64,000 nucleotides of DNA from CAMTVQ01 sp947085255 (GCA_947085255.1 CAMTVQ010000002.1:62001-126000), one strand, 5' to 3'. Positions 25,642 through 35,460 are shown, counted from the stretch's first letter. Translations and numbers: made by a program. The notes: generated from the sequence alone by a model not told the origin.

Positions 25642-26820
25642 CTATAAAAGCTCAAATATCCCCGCAGCTCCCTGCCCTGTCCCCACACACATACTTACCA
25701 TTCCATACTTGTTTTTACGTCTGCGCATTTCATTGAAGAGTTGCACCGATAATTTAGCTCCTGTACATCCCAATGGGTGACCTAAAGCAATTGCTCCTCC
25801 ATTTACATTCACGATTTCTTTATTTAATCCCAACTCTTGTATAATAGCCAAGGATTGTGAGGCAAACGCTTCATTCAATTCTATCAATTCGATATCCTGT
25901 AATTTCATATTAGCTCTTTTCAAAGCAGCAGGAATTGCCTCGATTGGCCCAATACCCATGATGCGCGGAGGAACGCCGGCTACGGCATAACTCACCAAAC
26001 GCGCAATAGGCTGTACATTCAATTCCTTCAACATCTTTTCAGAAACAATTAATACGAAGGCTGCTCCATCTGATGTTTGCGAAGAATTTCCCGCCGTAAC
26101 ACAGCCTCCTTGTGCGAATACAGGTTTCAACTGAGCCAATTTGGTGATGTCTGTATCAGCACGAGGCCCTTCATCTGTATCTACTACATAATTGCGGGTT
26201 TTGCGCTTCTCATTTCCATCTAAAAATATTTCCTCTATATTAATGGGGGTAATATCATCCTTGAACTTACCTGTCTGTATGGCAGCAATAGCTTTTTTAT
26301 GAGAATTAAATGAAAACTCATCCTGGGCCTCGCGACTAATATTGAAATCCTTGGCGACAGCTTCAGCAGTTAAACCCATTCCCCAATACCAATCAGGATT
26401 AACCTTTGCGATATCGTAATTCGGGATTACTTTCCAACCGCCAAAAGGAATCGGCGACATTACCTCTACCCCGCCAGCAATGATGCAATCAGCCATGCCT
26501 GCTTTAATTTTAGCAGTAGCAATTGCAATCGTTTCTAAGCCTGAGGAACAATAACGGTTTACTGTCATGCCCGGAACTTTATCCGTTTGCAAACCCAATA
26601 AAGAAATCATACGGCCTATATTCAAGCCTTGTTCCGCCTCTGGTGTGGCATTGCCGACAATAACATCGTCAATACGTTCCTTATCTAATTGAGGGATAGT
26701 TTTTAAAATATGTTGAATAACCTGTGCCGACATATCTTCGGGACGAGTAAAGCGGAACACCCCACGTGGAGCTTTTCCTACTGCGGTGCGGTAACCTGCT
26801 ATGATGTATGCTTCTTGCAT
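25642..26820 (-). CDS. fadA: Acetyl-CoA C-acyltransferase (thiolase)
   Basis: Last step of a beta-oxidation round, cleaving 3-ketoacyl-CoA with CoA. At 392 residues it has the usual length. The nucleophilic cysteine is in NRYCSSGLETIA (about C90), the second catalytic region is GGAIALGHPLGCTGAK (His about 348) and the C-terminal acid/base Cys is in CVGTGQGAAG (about 379). It belongs to the cluster with the hydroxyacyl-CoA dehydrogenase upstream and the acyl-CoA dehydrogenase downstream. Confidence 0.96.
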   Translation of the reverse strand: MQEAYIIAGYRTAVGKAPRGVFRFTRPEDMSAQVIQHILKTIPQLDKERIDDVIVGNATPEAEQGLNIGRMISLLGLQTDKVPGMTVNRYCSSGLETIAIATAKIKAGMADCIIAGGVEVMSPIPFGGWKVIPNYDIAKVNPDWYWGMGLTAEAVAKDFNISREAQDEFSFNSHKKAIAAIQTGKFKDDITPINIEEIFLDGNEKRKTRNYVVDTDEGPRADTDITKLAQLKPVFAQGGCVTAGNSSQTSDGAAFVLIVSEKMLKELNVQPIARLVSYAVAGVPPRIMGIGPIEAIPAALKRANMKLQDIELIELNEAFASQSLAIIQELGLNKEIVNVNGGAIALGHPLGCTGAKLSVQLFNEMRRRKNKYGMVSMCVGTGQGAAGIFELL

Positions 26821-26840
26821 GTTGTAGTATTTAGATATTA

Positions 26841-26856
26841 GACAATAGACGTTAGA
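26841..26856 (+). repeat. Perfect inverted repeat flanking second S23 gene, left arm
   Basis: GACAATAGACGTTAGA; its perfect inverse lies at 27227-27242. The arm overlaps the stop codon of the four-helix-bundle gene. Confidence 0.8.
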
Positions 26857-27211
26857 TTTTAGACTTTAGCGATTCTTGTAATCCACGATTCATCTTCTGA
26901 ATTTCATCTAATTGGGTTAATAGTAAATTTAATTGGTCTTGGCTTATTAGTTTTAATTGATGTGATAGAATTAATTGTGTTTGTAATTCGTAAGATGAGC
27001 CTTGTGCTATTCCTAAAAAATGAATAAACTCAGCAGTACCATTTCTACCTGCACCTTCTGAAATATTAGAAGTTATTGACACTGCAGCTCTTCGAATTTG
27101 ACTTATCAATCCATATTTTTCTTCTTTTGGAAAATTGGCAGTAACCTCATAAACAACAACTGTTAAGTCCATTGCCTTTTGCCATATTTTCAATTCTTTC
27201 AAATTATGCAT
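26852..27211 (-). CDS. Four-helix-bundle protein, S23/IVS type (copy 2)
   Basis: A 119-residue paralogue of the gene at 25233, with IWQKAMDLTVVVYEVTANFP, EKYGLISQIRRAAVSITSNISEGAGR and EFIHFLGIAQGSSYELQTQL. It is bounded by a perfect 16-bp inverted repeat (26841-26856 and 27227-27242). The two copies differ enough in sequence, and in the sequence of their flanking repeats, that they look like independent insertions rather than a recent tandem copy. It interrupts the junction between the hydroxyacyl-CoA dehydrogenase and thiolase genes without disrupting either. Confidence 0.9.
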   Translation of the reverse strand: MHNLKELKIWQKAMDLTVVVYEVTANFPKEEKYGLISQIRRAAVSITSNISEGAGRNGTAEFIHFLGIAQGSSYELQTQLILSHQLKLISQDQLNLLLTQLDEIQKMNRGLQESLKSKI

Positions 27212-27226
27212 CTCTAATATCTATCG

Positions 27227-27242
27227 TCTAACGTCTATTGTC
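27227..27242 (-). repeat. Perfect inverted repeat flanking second S23 gene, right arm
   Basis: TCTAACGTCTATTGTC on the plus strand, the exact inverse of 26841-26856, just before the end of the hydroxyacyl-CoA dehydrogenase gene. Confidence 0.8.
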
Positions 27243-27248
27243 TCTGCC

Positions 27249-29654
27249 CTAATTCCTCAATATCTTCCCTTTAGTTAATAAACTCTGCATTCTTTCTAGC
27301 GTTTTGCGTTCGCCACAGAGCGATAAGAACGCTTCTCTTTCTAAATCCAATAAATACTTTTCGGAAACGATAGTTGGCTGCGACAAATCACCACCACACA
27401 ATACCCAACCTAATTTTTGAGATATTTTTTTATCATGCTCGGAAATGTAATTACCACTAAACATGGTATTAGCGCCTGCATACACAATACCCAAACCTTG
27501 CTTACCCAATACTTTAATATCCTTACGCATTATCGGTTTGTTGTAACCTCTATCTGCCAATTCTATAGCGGCAGCTTTAGCATCTGTAATGAGTCTGCTG
27601 CGGCTCATTGTTACTGTATCTCGCCCTGCAACCAAATACCCTAAGTCAAAGGCATCGTACCCAGAAGTAGAAACCTTAGCAGTTCCAATAGTCAAAAAAC
27701 GCTCACGCAAACGAGGCAATTCTATATCCCCTTCTTTAAATTCATCGGAAGTACGTACCGCAAATTCTTTGGTACCCCCACCGCCTGGAATCAAGCCTAC
27801 CCCAAATTCTACCAAACCCATATAAGTTTCGGCATGGGTAACCACTTTATCGGCATGCAAACACACTTCACATCCTCCACCCAAAGCCATATTAAACGGA
27901 GCGGCTACCACCGGAATATTGGAATAACGCAAACGCATCATTGTATTTTGGAACGCACGAACAGAAAAATCAATTTCATCATATTCTTGTTCGGCAGCCA
28001 TCATAAAAATCATGCCTACATTGGCTCCTGCTGAGAAATTTGCTCCATCATTAGAAATTACCAATCCTCTATACTCTTTCTCTGCTATATCGATCGCTTT
28101 ATTGATGCCTGCAATGGTATCGCCACCAATGGTGTTCATTTTTGAATGAAACTCGGCATTAATAATTCCATCACCAATATCGATAATGCTTACTGCAGCA
28201 TTTTTCCAGATGGTTTTGCTGGCGCGAAGATTATCTAAAACGATAAAAGCCTCCGTTCCAGGAATTACCCTATAACTTTTGCTTGGGATATCGTAATACT
28301 TACGTTGCCCATTTTCTACTTTATAAAATGAAGTATGCCCAGCAGCTAGCATTTCGTGCACCCAAGGTGCAGCTTCGTTGCCATACTTTTTCATTGCGGC
28401 AACACTCTCGGCAATACCGCAAGCATCCCACACTTCAAAAGGACCTAATTCCCAACCAAAACCTGCACGCAACGCATCGTCGATACGATACAACTCATCG
28501 GCTATTTCTGGAATTCTGTCGGATACATATTCATTCAAGCCATAAAACAAGGTGCGGAAAAACTCTCCTGCTTTATCAGTTCCTTTAGAAAAAGCCTTCA
28601 TCCGCAAAGCCAAATTATCTATAGGCTTTAAGGTTTCTAGCGTAGCAAATTTTACTTTGTTTTGCGGACGGTATTCCAATGTTTTAAGATCTAAAGCCAA
28701 AATTTCGGCTTTACCACTGGCATCCTTTGTTTTTTTGTAGAAACCCTGTTTAGTTTTATCGCCCAACCAACTGTTCTTTTCCATCTGCACCACATAATCG
28801 GGCAACTTGAACAATTCGCGCGCTTTATCATCAGGGCAGTTATCATATAATCCCTTAGCTACTTTAATCATGGTATCTAAACCTACCACATCCGTCGTAC
28901 GGAAAGTAGCCGATTTAGGACGACCTAATACTGGACCGGTTAGTTTATCAACTTCCTCTACCGTTAAATCCATTTTTTGCACCAAGTGCAACAAAGCCAT
29001 AATCGAATATACACCTACTCGGTTGGCAATAAATGCTGGTGTATCTTTACACAATACGGTGCTTTTACCTAAATGTAAGTCGCCGTAGAGCATCAAGAAA
29101 TCAACAATTTCGGGCTTGGTATATGGAGTAGGAATTACTTCCAATAATTTAAGGTAACGCGGTGGATTAAAAAAATGCGTACCACAGAAATGAGCTTTAA
29201 AATCATCCGAACGACCATCGGCCATTAAATGAATAGGAATACCTGAGGTATTGGAAGTAATGAGCGTGCCTTTTGTACGGAATTGTTCTACTTGCTCAAA
29301 TACTTTTTTCTTGATATCCAGATTCTCCACCACCACCTCGATAATCCAATCGTACGCAGCAATATCCTTCATGTTATCATCGAAGTTTCCGATACTGACA
29401 CGCGAAGCAAACGACTTGCGGTAAAGCGCTGCAGGATTAGCCTTTAAGGTACTCTGCAATGCATCATTTACAATGCGATTGCGCACTGCTTTACTTTCAA
29501 GTGTAAGTCCCTTTGCTATTTCAGCATCATTGGATTCCTTGGGTACTATATCTAACAAAAGCACCTCTACACCTATATTGGCAAAGTGGCAGGCAATACG
29601 GCTGCCCATAATACCAGAGCCTAATACAGCTACTTTTTTTATTGTTCTGTTCAT
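27249..29654 (-). CDS. 3-hydroxyacyl-CoA dehydrogenase / enoyl-CoA hydratase fusion
   Basis: An 801-residue bifunctional beta-oxidation enzyme. The NAD-binding hydroxyacyl-CoA dehydrogenase part comes first (VLGSGIMGSRIACHFANIGV at about 10-30, THFFNPPRYLKLLEVIPTP, and the helical C-terminal domain), and the crotonase part last (about 490-700; FSAGANVGMIF and MALGGGCEVCLHADKV with the oxyanion hole GGG). This order is the reverse of E. coli FadB and is the usual form in Bacteroidota. It is preceded by the acyl-CoA ligase gene, 27 bp upstream. Confidence 0.95.
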   Translation of the reverse strand: MNRTIKKVAVLGSGIMGSRIACHFANIGVEVLLLDIVPKESNDAEIAKGLTLESKAVRNRIVNDALQSTLKANPAALYRKSFASRVSIGNFDDNMKDIAAYDWIIEVVVENLDIKKKVFEQVEQFRTKGTLITSNTSGIPIHLMADGRSDDFKAHFCGTHFFNPPRYLKLLEVIPTPYTKPEIVDFLMLYGDLHLGKSTVLCKDTPAFIANRVGVYSIMALLHLVQKMDLTVEEVDKLTGPVLGRPKSATFRTTDVVGLDTMIKVAKGLYDNCPDDKARELFKLPDYVVQMEKNSWLGDKTKQGFYKKTKDASGKAEILALDLKTLEYRPQNKVKFATLETLKPIDNLALRMKAFSKGTDKAGEFFRTLFYGLNEYVSDRIPEIADELYRIDDALRAGFGWELGPFEVWDACGIAESVAAMKKYGNEAAPWVHEMLAAGHTSFYKVENGQRKYYDIPSKSYRVIPGTEAFIVLDNLRASKTIWKNAAVSIIDIGDGIINAEFHSKMNTIGGDTIAGINKAIDIAEKEYRGLVISNDGANFSAGANVGMIFMMAAEQEYDEIDFSVRAFQNTMMRLRYSNIPVVAAPFNMALGGGCEVCLHADKVVTHAETYMGLVEFGVGLIPGGGGTKEFAVRTSDEFKEGDIELPRLRERFLTIGTAKVSTSGYDAFDLGYLVAGRDTVTMSRSRLITDAKAAAIELADRGYNKPIMRKDIKVLGKQGLGIVYAGANTMFSGNYISEHDKKISQKLGWVLCGGDLSQPTIVSEKYLLDLEREAFLSLCGERKTLERMQSLLTKGKILRN

Positions 29655-29681
29655 GTTTTTTAGCTACTAGACTTTATTTTA

Positions 29682-31433
29682 CTAAGCGTATATCTGGTCA
29701 ACCAGTTGGGCGTATCTTTCCAGAATAGCTTTGCGTTTCAGGCTCATTTTTGGGGTCATCTCACCAGCATCGATAGAAAATTCGCGGGGCAATAGTGCAA
29801 TCTTCTTTACTTGTTCCCAATGACCAAAATCGGCATTGTAGCGTTCTATTTCACGATTAAATTTATCAAGCACGCTAACGTGTTTTATCATTTCTTCATT
29901 GTTGGTGTAGGTAATACCTTTTTTCTCGCACCATTCTTTTAGTGCAGCAAAAGTTGGAACGATAAGAGCTGCTGGAAAGCGTTGATTCTCACCTATTACC
30001 ATTATCTGTTCGATTAGTGGGCTCTCTTTGTATTTATTTTCCATCACCTGAGGAGCAATGTACTTACCTCCAGCTGTTTTAAATATTTCCTTTTTTCTAT
30101 CGGTAATGCGTAGGTATTTGCCATGGTCTAACACGCCAATATCTCCGGTATGAAACCAGCCTTCAGCATCAATAGCCTCTGCCGTAGCATCGGGACGTTT
30201 GTAATAACCCTTCATCACATTCGGTCCTTTTACCAATATTTCTCCATCACTGGCAAATTTTATTTCTACGTGTGCTATTACCGAACCAGAAGAGCCAAAA
30301 ACATTGTCTCCAGGACGATTTACAGTAGTTACTGGAGAAGTTTCAGTAAGTCCGTACCCTTGATACACGGGTAGTTTTGCGGCTGTAAATATTCTGGCTA
30401 AACGTGGCTGCAATGCTGCTCCGCCAGAGGTAATTCCTTTTACATTTCCTCCTAAGGCTTCGCGCCATTTAGGAAATATTAATACGTTGGCAATGGCCAA
30501 TTGCACATAATACCACCAGCCATTACCGGTATACTCATACCGTAATCCCAAATCAAGTGACCAGAAAAATAGTTTACGTTTAATACCAGTAAGCTCAGAT
30601 CCCTTTGCTACGATACGATCATATACTTTTTCGAGCAAGCGTGGCACTGTGGTAAACATCTGCGGTTTTACTTCTTGTAAATTGGCAGCAATGGTATCTA
30701 AACTCTCGGCATAATATACTGCCATACCCAAACTAAAGTACAGATACACTACCATGCGCTCAAAAATATGCGACATGGGTAAAAAACTTAATGCTTTATT
30801 GGCACCTTGAGGTACAATGCTTTTACACGCTAAAAAATTAGACACTAAATTATTGTGGGTAAGCATTACGCCTTTGGGAGTACCTGTAGTGCCAGAAGTA
30901 TAGATAAGGGTAAGCAAATCATCAGGACCTACCTGCTGTTGCAAGGCTACAATTTCGGTTTCACTCCTACCTTTTCCTAACGATTTCAACTCTGTCCAAC
31001 AAGGTGTACCCGACAATTCATCAAAGGAGTAAACTGCGATTAATGATGGTATGTCTTTACGTACAAGTGCAATTTTTGCTACTAAATCAGCGCTTGCGGC
31101 AAAAATTACTTTTACCTCTGCATCATTAAGGATATACCGCAAATCTTGCTCCGACAAGGTAGGATACAATGGCACTTGGGTTGCACCAATTTGCATGATA
31201 CCAAAGTCGGTAAAGTTCCACTCTGGACGATTAGGAGACATTATGGCTACTTTATCACCTTTTTTAATGCCCAGTTCCAATAAGCCTAAGCTTACTGCAT
31301 TGCAATTGGCAATAAATTCGTCTGTAGAGTACTTGCGCCACACACCCTTTTCTTTCATGGCTACCATATCCTCTTTTTGATGATAGACTTTGCTGTATGC
31401 CAATAAATCAAAAACCCTACTTACTTCAATCAT
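29682..31433 (-). CDS. Long-chain fatty-acid-CoA ligase
   Basis: A 583-residue AMP-forming acyl-CoA synthetase that activates fatty acids for beta-oxidation. The ATP-binding P-loop is TLIYTSGTTGTPKGVMLTHNN (about 168-188, shown in part), followed by GYGLTETSP, GWFHTGDIG and ITDRKKEIFKTAGGKYIAP with the catalytic lysine near the C-terminal hinge. It is the first gene of the minus-strand cluster and is divergent from the nitronate monooxygenase gene. Confidence 0.95.
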   Translation of the reverse strand: MIEVSRVFDLLAYSKVYHQKEDMVAMKEKGVWRKYSTDEFIANCNAVSLGLLELGIKKGDKVAIMSPNRPEWNFTDFGIMQIGATQVPLYPTLSEQDLRYILNDAEVKVIFAASADLVAKIALVRKDIPSLIAVYSFDELSGTPCWTELKSLGKGRSETEIVALQQQVGPDDLLTLIYTSGTTGTPKGVMLTHNNLVSNFLACKSIVPQGANKALSFLPMSHIFERMVVYLYFSLGMAVYYAESLDTIAANLQEVKPQMFTTVPRLLEKVYDRIVAKGSELTGIKRKLFFWSLDLGLRYEYTGNGWWYYVQLAIANVLIFPKWREALGGNVKGITSGGAALQPRLARIFTAAKLPVYQGYGLTETSPVTTVNRPGDNVFGSSGSVIAHVEIKFASDGEILVKGPNVMKGYYKRPDATAEAIDAEGWFHTGDIGVLDHGKYLRITDRKKEIFKTAGGKYIAPQVMENKYKESPLIEQIMVIGENQRFPAALIVPTFAALKEWCEKKGITYTNNEEMIKHVSVLDKFNREIERYNADFGHWEQVKKIALLPREFSIDAGEMTPKMSLKRKAILERYAQLVDQIYA

Positions 31434-31559
31434 ATTTTGCCGTTATTTGTTCAAACCTACTAAAGATAACTATTAAAGAAATATTTTGAAATTATGTTTT
31501 TATAAAACACCTTTATACCAAATTGGTATTTGGTACAAAAATAGCTTTATAACAATAAT

Positions 31560-32567
31560 ATGCAAGTAAAAAATACATTTACAAAAGAACTAGACCTACG
31601 GCTGCCTATTATTATGGCGCCTATGTTTTTGGTAAGTAACACCGCCATGTTAAAAGCCGCTATGGACGAAGGAATTATGGCTGTTTTTCCGAGTTTAAAC
31701 TTCCGAAAAGAAGGCGAATTAGCAAGCGTATTGCAAGAATTAAATACCCACAAGCAAAACAGCAGCATTGGCAATTACGGTGTAAACTTAATTGTACAAA
31801 AAACGAATCCTTTGTATGCTAAACATTTGGAGCTGTGTATAGCGCACAAAGTGCCTTTTTTTATTACCTCTTTAGGTAGCCCTGCCGAAGTAATAAAAGC
31901 TGCACACAGTTATGGCGCCAAAGTATATAGCGATGTAACGAACTTAGCCCACGCCGAAAAATGCGCAAGTTTGGGTGTAGATGGTTTTATTGCTGTAGGT
32001 CAGGGAGCTGGCGGACATGCTGGTCCTTATCCTTTACATATTTTAGTGGATTCCTTACAAAAGCGTTTTCCAAATATTCCGGTAATTGCAGCAGGAGGTA
32101 TTGCTTCAGGCACGGCTATTCTTTCGGCACTAAGCAGCGGTGCTGCTGGTGTATCTATTGGAACACGTTTTATTGCCTCTACAGAAGCATCGGTAAGCGA
32201 TGCCTATAAAAATGCTGTGGTAACCTCAAAAATGGAAGACATTGTACTTACCGAACGTATATCGGGTACGCCTTGCACCATTATTAATACGCCTTACGCC
32301 AAAAAGATAGGTTACACCCAAAACTGGCTCGAAAAACTACTTTCTACTAACTCGCAGACTAAAAAATATTTTAAGATGTTGGTGCAGTTTAGAGGGATGA
32401 AAAAACTCGAAGCAGCCATTAAACCGGGCAATTATGACACTTTGTGGTGTGCAGGTCAATCGGTTGAATTAATTGACGATATTTTACCTATAAAAACGAT
32501 TGTGCAGCAGTTGGAAACAGAATTTGACGAGGCATATAGTACTCTAATTAGCCACATTACTATTTAA
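31560..32567 (+). CDS. Nitronate monooxygenase family flavoprotein
   Basis: A 335-residue FMN-dependent TIM-barrel of the 2-nitropropane dioxygenase / NMO superfamily, also including enoyl-ACP reductase FabK. Recognisable parts: LRLPIIMAPMFLVSN at the start, the FMN-phosphate loop DGFIAVGQGAGGHAGP (about 140-156) and VIAAGGIASGTAILSALSSGAAGVSIGTRF (about 178-207, given in part). Substrate is uncertain. It is followed 6 bp later by a hotdog-fold gene, and it lies divergent from the beta-oxidation cluster, so a role near acyl metabolism is possible. A TAGCTTTA -7-like box precedes it. Confidence 0.88.
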   Translation: MQVKNTFTKELDLRLPIIMAPMFLVSNTAMLKAAMDEGIMAVFPSLNFRKEGELASVLQELNTHKQNSSIGNYGVNLIVQKTNPLYAKHLELCIAHKVPFFITSLGSPAEVIKAAHSYGAKVYSDVTNLAHAEKCASLGVDGFIAVGQGAGGHAGPYPLHILVDSLQKRFPNIPVIAAGGIASGTAILSALSSGAAGVSIGTRFIASTEASVSDAYKNAVVTSKMEDIVLTERISGTPCTIINTPYAKKIGYTQNWLEKLLSTNSQTKKYFKMLVQFRGMKKLEAAIKPGNYDTLWCAGQSVELIDDILPIKTIVQQLETEFDEAYSTLISHITI

Positions 32568-32573
32568 ATCATC

Positions 32574-33083
32574 ATGAAAAAACTTACCGCCTTATTACAA
32601 AAAGCTAAAACATCTGCTTTTTACCGTTGGATACTAAATCAAGCTCTTTGGCGTGCTATTCCGTTCAACCACCCACACCGATTTTTGATAGAGGAGGTAG
32701 CTGATGAATCTATTCGTATCCGTATGCCTTATCGTAAAAGCAACCTTAATCATATAAAGGGTTTGCATGCTTGTGGGTTGGCTACTCTTTGCGAATATGC
32801 CTGTGGCTTGCAATTGGTACATTTATTAGGTGCAGATACCTACCGTATTATTATGCAAAAAATAGAAGTGGACTACTTTTACCAAGGCAAAACCGATGCT
32901 GTATTGGAATTTGGCATTACGCACCATTTTATTGATACGGTGATAAAACCCGCGCTAGAAGAGCAAGATGCTGTACTTCATACTTTTTCGCTGGATGTAC
33001 ATGACATAAACAAGAATCATTTATGCACAGCAAAGGTTACTTGGCAAATAAAAGATTGGAAAAAAGTAAAAACAAAAATTTAG
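32574..33083 (+). CDS. DUF4442 hotdog-fold protein
   Basis: A 169-residue protein of the DUF4442 family, which belongs to the hotdog thioesterase superfamily (PaaI-like). The core is IRIRMPYRKSNLNHIKGLHACGLATLCEYACGL (about 48-80, shown in part), where the NHIKGLHACG segment corresponds to the active-site helix of related thioesterases. It is 6 bp downstream of the nitronate monooxygenase gene, clearly one operon. Acyl-CoA thioesterase activity is inferred. Confidence 0.88.
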   Translation: MKKLTALLQKAKTSAFYRWILNQALWRAIPFNHPHRFLIEEVADESIRIRMPYRKSNLNHIKGLHACGLATLCEYACGLQLVHLLGADTYRIIMQKIEVDYFYQGKTDAVLEFGITHHFIDTVIKPALEEQDAVLHTFSLDVHDINKNHLCTAKVTWQIKDWKKVKTKI

Positions 33084-33156
33084 TACCTTTAGTATAATAA
33101 GTATGTCATATTCTTAAATGGCAATTATTCCATTCATAGTACTAAAAAAAACAACC

Positions 33157-33657
33157 ATGAAACGTATCACATTATTAGCGACAATTTTGAGCACTCTGAT
33201 TTACTCGATTGGAGAAGCACAAGTAGATTACAAACAGTCAGTAGGGATTCGATTAGGCGGCGATGCCAATGGATTAACCTATAAATATCAGAAAAACAGC
33301 ACTACTGGCATAGAGGGTATTTTGCATAGTGCTTCTTTTGGCAGAGGCTTTGGTCTTACAGGACTGTATGAGAAAAATCAAACCGCTTTTGGTAGAAAGG
33401 AATTCCAATTTTACTACGGCGCTGGAGCTCATATTGGTTTTTACAGAAGTGGTTTTTACAAAAGCAGATATAACAATACGTTATACTATTATAACTCCAC
33501 CAGCACCCAACTGGGTATAGATGGAATAATAGGATTACAATATCATATTCCTACTATTCCGTTTGCGATAAGTTTGGATATAAAGCCTACAATAGAGTTT
33601 TTTAGCCCAATTTATAGTTTTATAGACGGCGGATTTAGTATCAGATATACGTTTTAA
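33157..33657 (+). CDS. Small outer-membrane beta-barrel protein
   Basis: A 166-residue exported protein with a signal peptide (MKRITLLATILSTLIYSIGEAQ) and an eight-strand-like OmpW/OmpX-style pattern (VGIRLGGDANGLTYKY, REFQFYYGAGAHIGFY, IAISLDIKPTIEFF-like strands, closing GGFSIRYTF). The ATG at 33157 is chosen because it begins the signal peptide; the frame is open to 33118. It is tail-to-tail with the M61 peptidase gene with no base between the two stop codons. Function unknown. Confidence 0.8.
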   Translation: MKRITLLATILSTLIYSIGEAQVDYKQSVGIRLGGDANGLTYKYQKNSTTGIEGILHSASFGRGFGLTGLYEKNQTAFGRKEFQFYYGAGAHIGFYRSGFYKSRYNNTLYYYNSTSTQLGIDGIIGLQYHIPTIPFAISLDIKPTIEFFSPIYSFIDGGFSIRYTF

Positions 33658-35460
33658 CTATTCGGCTTTTAGCCATTTTTTGTACACTGCATTTTGCTGA
33701 GCGGTAGCATTTTCTACCTTCTCTAGTTTGTAGCGCGCATTAGAAATGGTGCCCAACGTAACTGATAGTGTTTGAATAACTCCATCTCGACTGATTAGTA
33801 ATTTAATCACATCGCCTGATTTTTTCATGTTTATCAGTTTAGATAAATCATCTACCCGGAAATTATCTACGGCAATAATCTCGTCGTTTACATTCAATCC
33901 ATCGTTCCAAGCAGCACTACCTCGCACAACAGCTGTTACCAACGTTTTGCCATTTGTTACTGTTGTTTGCGCGCCCAAGTACGGTTCTTTACTATCGGCA
34001 TCTTTATTCACCAATTTTAATCCTGCATAGGCAAAGTACGTAGCATAGTCTATAGCTTGTGTACCATGAATATAGCTAGCAAAGAAAGCATCCCATTTTA
34101 CACCCGAAACTTCTTCTAAAGCCTTTATAAAATCAGCTTCAGTATAGCCTTTAGTAGTATTTTTGTAATGACGATCGTACATTAGTTTCATCACGTCATC
34201 CAAACTCTTTTTTGCTTTTGTGGCATCCATAATGCGCAAATCAATTAGAGTAGCTATAATAGAGCCCTTATCATAATACGAGATGGTGGCATTTCGTGAG
34301 TTTTCGTTACGGCGATAGTATTTTATCCACGCATCTAAACTAGCCTCCGACAAAGGCTGTACTTTATTACCCGGTGAATTTTCTACTGTACCAATATTAC
34401 CCGCAACTGTATTTAAGTATTTTTCAACTGTGTTGAAATTTGTACGACGCACAAACAGTTCATCGTAATAAGCTGTAAAGCCTTCTGCTATCCACAATAA
34501 ACTGGTATAGTTTTCTTCATCGTAATTAAAAGGCCCTAACTCTATGGGACGTAAGCGTTTTACATTCCACAAATGAAAATACTCATGCGCCACTAAACTT
34601 AAAAACCCAGCATAAGCCGTTTCGTCTTGGTAAGTAAAACGTGAAGTTTGTAAAGTAGTAGAATTTAGATGCTCTAAGCCACCGCCGCCATTAGCAACAT
34701 TATGCACAATAAATGTGTAATTTTTGCAAGGATTTTCGCCAAACATTGCTGTTTCTTCCTCTATAATTTTTGTAAAATCTTTTATTAGTCTCTCCTTATC
34801 ATACGTTGCCTGCCCATACATGGCAATGCTGTGAGGAATATCTGCCGCCACAAAATCAACCACCGCATGGTTACCTATTTCGAAAGGAGAATCTGCCAAT
34901 ACATCATAATTAGGAGCAGAAAACATCAACTTATTTGTTGTACTGCGCTCTAAAGCAGTAGAAATTTGCTGCCAACCTGTATAAGGCTCAATCGTAATAG
35001 TACTAGGTAACTCTTGTGCACCATCTACATACATAAAAATGCTGCTGCCGTTTAAATACGCATGCGAAGCATCTACAAAACTGGTACGTACAGTAAGTTC
35101 ATACGCATACACCTTATAGGTAATAGTAATTATACTGTTTGGTTTTGATTTAATCTTCCACGCATTTTTACTCGTTTTTTCTACTTGCAGTATTGCATTT
35201 CCAACTTTTGCTTCAAAAGCTTCTACATGACGCGAAAATTCACGGATAAGGTAAGACCCTGGTGCCCATACTGGCATTTTTACAAGCAGTTCTTCGCCCG
35301 CTACATTTTCTATCTGCATGGTTACATTTACGTAATGTGCTTGCGCCTCTGGGAACGATAGCGTGTAGCTAATGGGAGACTGGGGCATATTTGCGTAAAC
35401 AGAATGTGCAGTCATAATTAGTAGAAGGAAAAGTGTGGTTTTAATTTTAGAACAACTCAT
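33658..35460 (-). CDS. M61 family metallopeptidase with PDZ domain
   Basis: A 600-residue exported zinc aminopeptidase of the M61 (glycyl aminopeptidase) family. A signal peptide precedes an N-terminal beta domain (about 30-200), a catalytic domain with the zinc motif HEYFH in VAHEYFHLWNVKRLRP (about 290-305) and the downstream Glu ligand in WIAEGFTAYYDEL, and a C-terminal PDZ domain (about 490-575; WNDGLNVNDEIIAVDNFRV). It is probably periplasmic. It is divergent from the secreted metzincin gene next to it. Confidence 0.93.
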   Translation of the reverse strand: MSCSKIKTTLFLLLIMTAHSVYANMPQSPISYTLSFPEAQAHYVNVTMQIENVAGEELLVKMPVWAPGSYLIREFSRHVEAFEAKVGNAILQVEKTSKNAWKIKSKPNSIITITYKVYAYELTVRTSFVDASHAYLNGSSIFMYVDGAQELPSTITIEPYTGWQQISTALERSTTNKLMFSAPNYDVLADSPFEIGNHAVVDFVAADIPHSIAMYGQATYDKERLIKDFTKIIEEETAMFGENPCKNYTFIVHNVANGGGGLEHLNSTTLQTSRFTYQDETAYAGFLSLVAHEYFHLWNVKRLRPIELGPFNYDEENYTSLLWIAEGFTAYYDELFVRRTNFNTVEKYLNTVAGNIGTVENSPGNKVQPLSEASLDAWIKYYRRNENSRNATISYYDKGSIIATLIDLRIMDATKAKKSLDDVMKLMYDRHYKNTTKGYTEADFIKALEEVSGVKWDAFFASYIHGTQAIDYATYFAYAGLKLVNKDADSKEPYLGAQTTVTNGKTLVTAVVRGSAAWNDGLNVNDEIIAVDNFRVDDLSKLINMKKSGDVIKLLISRDGVIQTLSVTLGTISNARYKLEKVENATAQQNAVYKKWLKAE

